DNA of 64,000 bases from NCBI GenBank assembly GCA_017410245.1, contig JAFQRE010000011.1, forward strand, positions 16,728 to 80,727. The letters run 5' to 3'. The notes under the pieces are model-generated. The model saw only the letters and a list, made by a program, of their open reading frames with translations. It was not told where the DNA came from and did no database searches. Positions 20,115 to 28,111 of this stretch are shown here, piece after piece (within the stretch, counting starts at the first letter, position 1; each line of letters begins with the position of its first letter). This DNA is from Bacteroidaceae bacterium (GTDB taxonomy: Bacteria > Bacteroidota > Bacteroidia > Bacteroidales > Barnesiellaceae_A). The position numbers were made by a program, and so were the translations under genes.

Positions 20115-20739
20115 ACCGGTTGTTGCGCTCTTCGATTTTGATGGTACGCTCACACGCAGCGATACCTTACCCCTCTTCATTCGTCATTCGATAGGGTGGG
20201 TAGGACTCACATTCTCTATCTTGTCGGTATTGCCCGCGATGGTGGTCTTGGCTTGTGCCCGCTGGAGGTCGGTATGGGGCATAGATGCCGGTACAACCAA
20301 GGAGCGCCTTTTGCGCAGATGCTTTGTCGCCCGCACCATCGACGAGATGGCTCGGCAAGGCGAAACTTTTTCTCACACAATCGATGCTGTTGTCGTTCCG
20401 GCCGTTTTCGAGCGTATGCAGTGGCACTTGGCGCAAGGCCACACTGTAGTCATCGTTACGGCGAGTGTCGATGTATGGGTCGGGCCTTGGGCTCGCAAGC
20501 AAGGTGTACACGAGGTCATTGCTACCCGATTTTCTATTTGCAATGGTGTATATACAGGACACTTCGATGGCCTCAATTGCAATGGTGAAGAGAAGGCACG
20601 CCGCATTGCCTCGCGCTACCCCAATAGCCAATATCATCTCATAGCCTATGGCAACAGCTCGGGCGACTATCCGATGTTTCACTATGCTCACGAGGCATTT
20701 CTATGCAACGATGGAGCCATAACACCCTTCCCAAAATGA
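20107..20739 (+). CDS. HAD-IB family phosphatase (SerB-like)
   Basis: 210 residues from the ATG at 20107, which overlaps the end of the prenyltransferase gene by 8 bases. HAD motif I is FDFDGTLTRSDT with both aspartates, motif II is VTAS, and motif IV is GNSSGDYPM; a lysine in GEEKARR serves as motif III. A hydrophobic cap segment (VGLTFSILSVLPAMVVLA) suggests membrane association. HAD-IB domains are often fused to DPPR-synthase-like UbiA proteins; here the two are separate but overlapping, so it may dephosphorylate the polyprenyl-phosphoryl sugar. Its stop overlaps the next start (ATGA). Confidence 0.85.
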   Translation: MDKPVVALFDFDGTLTRSDTLPLFIRHSIGWVGLTFSILSVLPAMVVLACARWRSVWGIDAGTTKERLLRRCFVARTIDEMARQGETFSHTIDAVVVPAVFERMQWHLAQGHTVVIVTASVDVWVGPWARKQGVHEVIATRFSICNGVYTGHFDGLNCNGEEKARRIASRYPNSQYHLIAYGNSSGDYPMFHYAHEAFLCNDGAITPFPK

Positions 20740-21725
20740 TGTCGATAGAGGCATATTATCCCCTCTTGTTACTCACTCTCTTGCTGGTTGAGGAGGGGTA
20801 TATCATGTTGGCCCGTCGTTACAACATCGTCGATCGCATTACCGAGCGAGGCTCCAATAAGTACCCTTCGGTATATGGAGGTGGTATTATATTCTATATA
20901 GCAGCCTTGTTGTCTATCTTGATCAATCCCACCTCACAACCCATCGAAGGGTGGTTTTTTGCAGGCCTCTCTCTCGTTGCCGTCATCAGCATGATAGACG
21001 ACATAAAGAACATAAAACAGTTGCCACGCCTATTGGTACACTTCCTTGCCGTTGCTTTGCTCTTTGTGCAATGTGGACTCTTCACTGCCTACCCGTGGTG
21101 GATACTCGCCATAGCTATGGTATTCTGCGTGGGTACTATCAATGCCTACAACTTCATGGACGGCATCAACGGCATGACTGCCCTCTATTCGTTGGTTGTA
21201 TTGATAGCCCTTTCCTATATCAACCAATACCTCTTGTCACAGCCATTCATATCATCGGTACTACTGCATAGTGCCACGTTGGCTGTATTCATCTTTGCCT
21301 TCTACAACGTGCGTGGCAAAGCACGTTGTATGGCCGGCGATGTAGGGGCTATCTCTATCGCATTCATTATTGTATATGCTCTGGTAAAGCTCATACTTGC
21401 CACCGGCAACATCTGCTACTTGGCTCTATTGCTTGTTTATGGTGTAGATACTACACTCACCATTGTGCATCGCATCATCTTGCGACACAACATTGCACAG
21501 CCACACCGTATGCATGCCTATCAGATACTTGCCAATGAGTATGGTTGGAGTCATTTGGCTGTCAGCCTGTTATATATGATGTTGCAAGTGGCGGTCTTTG
21601 TAGGCCTCTTATTCACTCCCCACACACTGCAGCTTGCCTATTTCTTTGCGGTACTTGCACTACTCTCCGTAGCCTATATCGCATTTATATGCCGTCACTT
21701 CTATTCACGCCACAAGAGGGCGTAG
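20736..21725 (+). CDS. Polyprenyl-phosphate sugar-1-phosphate transferase (WecA/WbpL/MraY superfamily)
   Basis: 329 residues, 9-10 membrane segments. Begins at the ATG overlapping the HAD stop; an upstream in-frame ATG at 20703 lies inside the HAD gene and is less likely. Family motifs: RGSNKYPSVYGGGIIF, the Asp pair in MIDDIKNI, NAYNFMDGINGM, and GDVGAISIAF; the C-terminal cytoplasmic loop has HRIILRHNIAQPHRMHAYQ, the histidine-rich signature of WecA/WbpL-like enzymes. It should start polysaccharide repeat synthesis by placing a HexNAc-1-phosphate (perhaps the product of the epimerase at 14028) on undecaprenyl phosphate. Last gene of the operon, with a terminator overlapping its stop. Confidence 0.9.
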   Translation: MMSIEAYYPLLLLTLLLVEEGYIMLARRYNIVDRITERGSNKYPSVYGGGIIFYIAALLSILINPTSQPIEGWFFAGLSLVAVISMIDDIKNIKQLPRLLVHFLAVALLFVQCGLFTAYPWWILAIAMVFCVGTINAYNFMDGINGMTALYSLVVLIALSYINQYLLSQPFISSVLLHSATLAVFIFAFYNVRGKARCMAGDVGAISIAFIIVYALVKLILATGNICYLALLLVYGVDTTLTIVHRIILRHNIAQPHRMHAYQILANEYGWSHLAVSLLYMMLQVAVFVGLLFTPHTLQLAYFFAVLALLSVAYIAFICRHFYSRHKRA

Positions 21726-21770
21726 AGCAGAGTATTACAAACTCAACTATTCTCTACGACGTCTTTTTTT
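21721..21770 (+). terminator. Terminator of the polysaccharide operon
   Basis: Seven-base arms CGTAGAG (21721-21727) and CTCTACG (21752-21758), then ACGTC and seven T. The left arm overlaps the stop codon of the last gene. Confidence 0.6.
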
Positions 21771-21925
21771 GACTATTTCTTAATTGTGAAAATCTCAATT
21801 TCTCTGTTCGATTTTTAAATTCGATTTTTATTATTTATCGCTTTTTTTGTATAAATTCGCAGTCGCATTTTTTTTATGCACTTACAACAAACCTATTATA
21901 CAATACAAGAAAAACAAACTATGCT

Positions 21926-24900
21926 ATGATGAAGAAACTATCTATTCTGTGTAGCTTAATAGTCGCATCTATATTTTGTATGCCTCTGTCGGCCGAGGTT
22001 ATATCTACCGAGTATGCTCAAGAAACTGCCAACACCTTTATGACTCTCGACAACGAATGGCATGGCGTGACCGACGCCACAATACGTCTTGTCGAGCATA
22101 ATGACACACCGGCCTACTACGTTATAGAATACGCTGCGGGTGGTTGGGCTATCGTATCGGCACAAACTTCGTCAAGTCCCATTATAGGATATAGCACCGA
22201 AGGTAAGTTTGCAGCACCCGGTGCCATGGAGTTGCTACTCGACTTCAATGCCAAGGTGATTACTGCCCGTGCCCTCGACAACGGCAATGACGAGCACAAG
22301 GGGTGGAGGCGCATCAAAGAGCGCAAGGCTGCTCGAGAAATGAATATGACACCCGATGTGGCTCCCCTCATTAAGATAAACCTTGACCAATCGGCACCAT
22401 TCAATAGCTATTGTCCCGAGATTGATGGCGAAAAGACACTGGTTGGTTGTGTGGCGGTGGGCATGGCGCAGGCCATTATGGTGCAACGTTACCCCAATGC
22501 GCCCAATGGCGAATATACTTATCATTGCAACAGAGTGGGTACACTCAGCATCGACTACGACAATGAGAGACCTTACGACTGGGATAGTATGTACAATGGC
22601 AACACTGATGAAATAGCACGACTGCTATACCACTGTGGTGTGTCGGTTGAGATGATGTATGACATATACGGTTCGGGAGCAGTAACCGAAGATGTAGCAT
22701 CGGCTCTCTCTCGTAACTTTGGTTATGATGCCGATAAAGTCCGCTTTGTAACTAAAACTCACGATATAGAAGCATGGCTTGAAACAATATTGGGCGAACT
22801 TGTTGAAGGGCGTGCCGTAGTATATCGCGGTCAGAGTGGTAGTGCAGGCCACTGCTGGAATGTTGATGGTTGGAAGCAAGCCACTCAGATGGTACACTGC
22901 AACTGGGGTTGGGACGGATTTGGTAACGGATACTTCGATATCAATAATATGACCGACTCATATCAAGGTATGAATTTCTTGTATGGACATTCGGCGGTAA
23001 TAGGTGTGGGTGCTCCCTTAACAGCTCCTTACGACATTCTATTGAGCAAAAACCACTTTGTGGCCGGAACAGAGCCGGGCTATGCATTGGCCGATGTAAG
23101 CGTGTTGTGTGGCGATAATGAGGCTGTATATAGCTACGAACTATATTGCGAAAAGAATGGCGATAACTACACATCTTCGCCCTATCAGATTGTCGATGGT
23201 AAACTCGTCTCAACACAAGTCATTGCCAACGAGAGTGCATTCAAGCACCTCTACATCAGAGTTACAAATACCAATAATGGCAAGTGGTATGAGAAGGAGT
23301 TTAAGATATACATCACATCGCAAGATGCCTCTGATATAGCCGGTGTGTACACTGCATCGGCCATGGACGGTGTTGATAACTACACATACAAGGAGTGGGC
23401 GGTGAATATAACCGTTGACGAAAACGACAAAAACAAAGTGTGGTTCCAACCACTGTGCCACTTTTTGGGGCTTGAGGAACAACACATATCGCCTGTTTAT
23501 GCCGTTTATGATGCGCATAAGAGCGAACTCAGTATGCCTTTGGGGCAAAAAATGTTTAAGCGTAGCGGATACAATATGGTTAATGCTTTATCGTACGACG
23601 GTGTGAGTATGGTGACTTCTGGCGAACTTGTAATGCAAATATCTTTCAGCGACAAGGTCAAGAAAATTACTCTCGACCCAAGCTATATACTGGGGGTTGT
23701 AGATGTTAATAATAATTACAAGGTGAATAGATACTTCGAAAAAGTATGCTTCAAACAAGATAATTCTACCTTTAGCGATATTCAATTGAGTACCACTCAA
23801 TTCTACTCCGACATTCAAGTTGGAACTCCTTTGGCCGATATCATAGTCACAAACAAAAATCCCGAGGCTGTAATCAACTACCAACTATTCGGCCCCAAGG
23901 ACGAGAACTTCAACTATACTACCTCGCCATACAAGATTATTGATGGCAAACTTGTTTCAACCGAACCTATCGTTGATAGTAACCGATTCAGATATGTACT
24001 AATAAAAGCCACCGATACCGTTAGCGGAGAATCTATTGACAAAGGTTTCTATATAACCATTATCAGCCTGCGCTCATACATGTTAGCCGGACAATACTAT
24101 GCATACGCTAAGAGTTCTTTTACCGACTTCCCCGATGAAGAGTGGCAGATAACTATCGCGGTTGATGATGCCGATGATAACAAACTCTTGATACAACCGA
24201 TATGCCGCATAAACAACCTTGCTCCCGAAGAAATCAATACCGTATATGGCATTTTAGATGCTACAAGCTACACTATTTCTATGCCTTTGGGACAAATACT
24301 CTACGAGGAAGAGGATATATACCGGTTGGTAACAGGTGCGGCAGTAGAGGGCATTAAACCCAATACTACGGGTATTGTCAAAATGCACATTTATAAAAAC
24401 GAAGATAACATCGAGATTACATTTGCCAACAATAGCACATTTGGTGTAGGAAATGATATTGACAATGGGTGGTGGTATCAAGCTATCAACGAAATTGTTT
24501 TCTCCAACCGAGAGATAATTGCTGTGGATAATATATACTACAACATTACCAACGATACCAACCATACGGTTGAGGTAACATTCCGTGGTGTCAATTGCAA
24601 CCAACATGCCGATGAATACCAAGGTGCCATAGTGATACCCTCGACCATCGATTTCAAGGATACCTCCTACAAGGTAACAAGCATTGGTTCACAAGCATTC
24701 TACAACTGTGGCGAACTCTACGCAATTACCATACCCGGTAGTGTTACCCAAATAGGCTGTGAAGCATTTGCCCTATGTACAGGTATTGGTAATATAAAAG
24801 TTGAGGCTACTACACCGCCTACAATCGAGAAGAATACGTTTGAGCAAGTTGATAAGTCTATACCTGTAGAAGTTCCTATCGGCTGTGTCGAAGCCTACAA

Positions 24901-25165
24901 AAATGCTCCCTATTGGTGCGAATTTACCAACATAAACGAGAGCTCGGGGGTAAACGAGATAGTAACCCCTACACCTGTAGTAGTGAATGCAACCAATGGA
25001 TATGTAACTATAGTAGGAGCAAAAGACGAGGCCGAGGTAAATATCTACTCGCTATGCGGAATGTTGTTGCACCATACTACTGTCATCAATGCCGGCAAGA
25101 TAGTATTGCCACAGGGTATATATCTTGTACAAATAGAAGGCTCGACATATAAGGTGGTGATATAA
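21926..25165 (+). CDS. C10-family (streptopain/SpeB-type) cysteine peptidase with repeat modules, BspA-like segment and T9SS-type C-terminus
   Basis: 1079 residues. Signal peptide 1-22, then a Spi-type propeptide (AQETANTFMTLDNEW, AAGGWAIVSAQTSS). The papain-like catalytic domain has Cys175 in LVGCVAVGMAQAIM and His309 in SAGHCWNVDGW, with CNWGWDGFGNGYF after it, as in SpeB and PrtT. After about residue 370 two different modules alternate: one with L(S)xxxF...ADV/I...SPYxIVDGKLVST, and the PDEEW-type module found in the 7350-9185 protein (NYTYKEWAVNI and DFPDEEWQITI copies). Next come a short BspA-like leucine-rich segment (IGSQAFYNC, ITIPGSV) and a T9SS-like end (EVNIYSLCGML, PQGIYLVQI). A secreted zymogen protease, likely surface-attached. 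Confidence 0.9.
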   Translation: MMKKLSILCSLIVASIFCMPLSAEVISTEYAQETANTFMTLDNEWHGVTDATIRLVEHNDTPAYYVIEYAAGGWAIVSAQTSSSPIIGYSTEGKFAAPGAMELLLDFNAKVITARALDNGNDEHKGWRRIKERKAAREMNMTPDVAPLIKINLDQSAPFNSYCPEIDGEKTLVGCVAVGMAQAIMVQRYPNAPNGEYTYHCNRVGTLSIDYDNERPYDWDSMYNGNTDEIARLLYHCGVSVEMMYDIYGSGAVTEDVASALSRNFGYDADKVRFVTKTHDIEAWLETILGELVEGRAVVYRGQSGSAGHCWNVDGWKQATQMVHCNWGWDGFGNGYFDINNMTDSYQGMNFLYGHSAVIGVGAPLTAPYDILLSKNHFVAGTEPGYALADVSVLCGDNEAVYSYELYCEKNGDNYTSSPYQIVDGKLVSTQVIANESAFKHLYIRVTNTNNGKWYEKEFKIYITSQDASDIAGVYTASAMDGVDNYTYKEWAVNITVDENDKNKVWFQPLCHFLGLEEQHISPVYAVYDAHKSELSMPLGQKMFKRSGYNMVNALSYDGVSMVTSGELVMQISFSDKVKKITLDPSYILGVVDVNNNYKVNRYFEKVCFKQDNSTFSDIQLSTTQFYSDIQVGTPLADIIVTNKNPEAVINYQLFGPKDENFNYTTSPYKIIDGKLVSTEPIVDSNRFRYVLIKATDTVSGESIDKGFYITIISLRSYMLAGQYYAYAKSSFTDFPDEEWQITIAVDDADDNKLLIQPICRINNLAPEEINTVYGILDATSYTISMPLGQILYEEEDIYRLVTGAAVEGIKPNTTGIVKMHIYKNEDNIEITFANNSTFGVGNDIDNGWWYQAINEIVFSNREIIAVDNIYYNITNDTNHTVEVTFRGVNCNQHADEYQGAIVIPSTIDFKDTSYKVTSIGSQAFYNCGELYAITIPGSVTQIGCEAFALCTGIGNIKVEATTPPTIEKNTFEQVDKSIPVEVPIGCVEAYKNAPYWCEFTNINESSGVNEIVTPTPVVVNATNGYVTIVGAKDEAEVNIYSLCGMLLHHTTVINAGKIVLPQGIYLVQIEGSTYKVVI

Positions 25166-25195
25166 TAGGCATAACACATCGCTATATAACAGAAT

Positions 25196-25231
25196 GATGA
25201 GGCTGTGTCAAATTTTTGACACAGCCTCATC
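25196..25231. terminator. Bidirectional terminator between convergent genes
   Basis: Perfect 17-base arms (25196-25212 and 25215-25231) with core GAGGCTGTGTC / GACACAGCCTC and an AAATTTTT tip. It sits between two convergent genes and has no external T run, so it may act as a symmetric RNA hairpin for both. Confidence 0.75.
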
Positions 25232-25277
25232 GCCATAGATTTTACAACATTACTGTTGCAAGAAATACTTTTCTATA

Positions 25278-28082
25278 TTACTTGCGAACGACTATTTTTT
25301 GTCCGTTTACGATATAGACACCGTTCTCCAAGTTAGAAATTTCATTCCACGAAGCGTTTTCTTTAACTACAACACCGTTTATAGATACTACTCTAAGCAC
25401 TTTAGCGTCTTTCTCAACAGCATCAATACCGGCTACTACTATGTTATAAGTCAAACGTATTTCGGGATTTACGAATTCGGGGTTATCATAATCCGAAATC
25501 ATACCTTGTTCTATTACAACATCGAATGTACCTACTGAGCAAATTTCTTCGGCAAACGAGATTGTAATCTTAGCGTCGGCTGCATCGGCTGCAATGGCAG
25601 CTGTAGCAATAACCTCTTTAGCCTCATTGTAAACTTTAGCCTCGGCATGATCCTCACACCACAAACCATTTGCAAAGTATTGGTTGTCGAATGTGATTGT
25701 GATATCTTTAATCAATTTTACATCACCCTCTTTAGGATCTACAGCGATAGGAGCAAACGCTTGCTCGGGAGTAATGGCTTCCTTGACTTCAAATACACCC
25801 TCGATTACGGCATTGCCATAATCCTCCATATACTCGTCCCAGAAGAATGCACTCTTACCTATAGTAACTTTGTACTTGCCGGCCTCTGTTATCTCTTGGG
25901 CAAGATTCAATGTGAAATCACAATAATATTGCGGACCCATTGCGGCTGTTGCCTCAATAGCATTTTCCAGCACTGTATATTCGCCGGTAGTTTCATCTAA
26001 TTTAGCTATGGTAATGAGCGAATTATCAATAGTTGTAGGAGTTGAATAAGCATCTGAGCTGAGAGTGAATGTCGAAAGTTTTTCAACTACGGCTTGGGTT
26101 TCGGGCTCTACAAAGGTCAATTTAATAACACGCTCTATTGTGTACCAGCCAAACTCTAAACGAGCATTTGTCTTAGCAGGATCATTATCTACGATAAGTG
26201 CACCTTTGGGTATAACGATTTGATAATCTGAAGGCTCAAAGTAGGGGTTGTTTTGCATCGTCTCATCGGGTGTAAGCGTGAGTTTGTTACCATCTACCGT
26301 GATGTCATAGCTACCCCATTGTTGCATATAATAGCCGGAGAAGTTTATCATCAGTTGAGCCTTGGCAGGGCCTGTTACTTGTACATATTCGTTGATTTCA
26401 TAATCATACACCTCTTCTGTAGTTTCTGCTACTGAGATTGTGCCTTCAATACCTTCGAGAGTGATTGTGTAGGGACCTGCCATATCTGCAACTATTGCGG
26501 GTGCAGGATCGATAGTTGCGCAATCGGCCGGAATAGCGGGATCGGGAGCATCTATCTTGAAATTCAATACCAATTCTTCGTTGGTATAAGTTTCAACGCC
26601 TTCAAAAGCAAACTTGCCTTTAGGAACAATCACACGATATTCTCCATCTTTGTCAATAGGATAGTTGGGATAGAACGCTCCCTCGTCCATATACAATCTC
26701 ACTTGGTTACCCGTAATCTTTACGTCAAGGAAGCCCATACCACCTCCCCAAGGTGTAGCCACACCATCAACAACCTCATTGATAGAGATAACTGCGTCGT
26801 AGTTATACTGACCTACATAGTCTATTTGTGTAGCTTCGGCAAATGTCATTGTCACTTCAGTGAATTGTGCCACAACTCCACCCTCGTCAATACTCCAAGT
26901 GGGAACAAGGCTGATTTTAGGCATTTCAACATACTCATACTCAAGAGTAGTAGGAGCACTCAAATCGGGTTGGTCTGCTGTAGATTTCACTGCTCCCTTG
27001 GGCATCTCTATTTTATACATACCATAATCGAGAGTAGCAGTAGTATTGGGGCTTAACACAACCTCTGTATAATCATAATTATAAGAATCTTTCTTAATAG
27101 TTGTTGTAACGGTCATATCGCACACATACTCATATTGGCCTGTTTCAGCATTGAGCATAGAGAGTGTCGAAACAACACTTTCATCGGCTACAGCAGTTAC
27201 ACCATCAATCTTTCCAACAAGCTGGCTCATATCGACAATTTTACTACCACTTTCGGGAGTAAATATCATCTTCAAAAATCGAGGATATACATAGGGAGCA
27301 AAAAGCATCAAATCGTTGGTTTTGGTCTTGTCGCCATTGAAATACATCGAATTTCTCAAGATGCGAATACCCCATTCACCTTCACGCAAATCACCGGCTT
27401 CAAGTGTTTCAGAAGGAGTAAGAATCAGTTTGTTTCCGTCTACAGCAATATCATACTCTCCGACAGGGCTGTTCATTTGACCATTGTAAACCGAACCGAA
27501 TTGAGCTTTTGCAGTGATTTTGCCATAATAATCTGAAGAACCGGCAGCAACTTCATTGAAGTCGACCGAAGTAACCTCCTCGGGCAAAGTAATGGTAATT
27601 TGAGAAATAATCTCTTCAAATTTGCAAGGAGCCGGATCAATGGTAACATCTTCCACAGTGATATACTTTCTGGGGGCGTCGATTGTAAAATCCACATACT
27701 CTTGCACGTTTTCTGTACCATCAAGTTTATATAAACCTTCAGGTATCATTATACAATAATCGCCATTTGTTTGAATAGGATAATCGGGCCACAAATTGTA
27801 GCTGGGGAAGTTCACAGTGAAAACATTTGTAGCTTTATCAAACAAAGCCTCGCAACTTGCTTTCATCTTTAGAGAGCCTTCTGAGTTACCGGCATACAGA
27901 TAGAAGTACTTGTATGGGGTCACTTCGATATCGGTAGCACCTTCGATGGTGATAGTAAATACGCCATCAAACTCTTCCATTGTAGCTCCATCTTGAATGC
28001 TATAGGTTATGGTTGCAGCATTGGCTACACCAAAGAAACCCATAAACATCAGCAGCATAGAGATAATAGTAATCTTTTTCAT
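25278..28082 (-). CDS. Large secreted protein of repeated Ig-like domains with T9SS-type C-terminus, function unknown
   Basis: 934 residues. Signal peptide MKKITIISMLLMFMGFFGVANA. The body is about six beta-rich repeats of 110-150 residues; recurring phrases are TITYSIQDG / WSIDEGG, NLWPDYPIQTNGDYCIMIPEG / NYPIDKDGEYRVIVPKG, FTIDAP / FKIDAP, and TIDPAPA. The last ~80 residues read AVEKDAKVLRVVSINGVVV and LENGVYIVNGQKIVV, the pattern of a T9SS type A signal. No catalytic motif is seen; a structural or adhesive surface protein is the best guess. Translated after the 28112-30475 gene with a 29-base gap and probably co-transcribed with it. Confidence 0.85.
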   Translation of the reverse strand: MKKITIISMLLMFMGFFGVANAATITYSIQDGATMEEFDGVFTITIEGATDIEVTPYKYFYLYAGNSEGSLKMKASCEALFDKATNVFTVNFPSYNLWPDYPIQTNGDYCIMIPEGLYKLDGTENVQEYVDFTIDAPRKYITVEDVTIDPAPCKFEEIISQITITLPEEVTSVDFNEVAAGSSDYYGKITAKAQFGSVYNGQMNSPVGEYDIAVDGNKLILTPSETLEAGDLREGEWGIRILRNSMYFNGDKTKTNDLMLFAPYVYPRFLKMIFTPESGSKIVDMSQLVGKIDGVTAVADESVVSTLSMLNAETGQYEYVCDMTVTTTIKKDSYNYDYTEVVLSPNTTATLDYGMYKIEMPKGAVKSTADQPDLSAPTTLEYEYVEMPKISLVPTWSIDEGGVVAQFTEVTMTFAEATQIDYVGQYNYDAVISINEVVDGVATPWGGGMGFLDVKITGNQVRLYMDEGAFYPNYPIDKDGEYRVIVPKGKFAFEGVETYTNEELVLNFKIDAPDPAIPADCATIDPAPAIVADMAGPYTITLEGIEGTISVAETTEEVYDYEINEYVQVTGPAKAQLMINFSGYYMQQWGSYDITVDGNKLTLTPDETMQNNPYFEPSDYQIVIPKGALIVDNDPAKTNARLEFGWYTIERVIKLTFVEPETQAVVEKLSTFTLSSDAYSTPTTIDNSLITIAKLDETTGEYTVLENAIEATAAMGPQYYCDFTLNLAQEITEAGKYKVTIGKSAFFWDEYMEDYGNAVIEGVFEVKEAITPEQAFAPIAVDPKEGDVKLIKDITITFDNQYFANGLWCEDHAEAKVYNEAKEVIATAAIAADAADAKITISFAEEICSVGTFDVVIEQGMISDYDNPEFVNPEIRLTYNIVVAGIDAVEKDAKVLRVVSINGVVVKENASWNEISNLENGVYIVNGQKIVVRK

Positions 28083-28111
28083 AACTTTACAATTTTAAGT
28101 TAATACTAATG

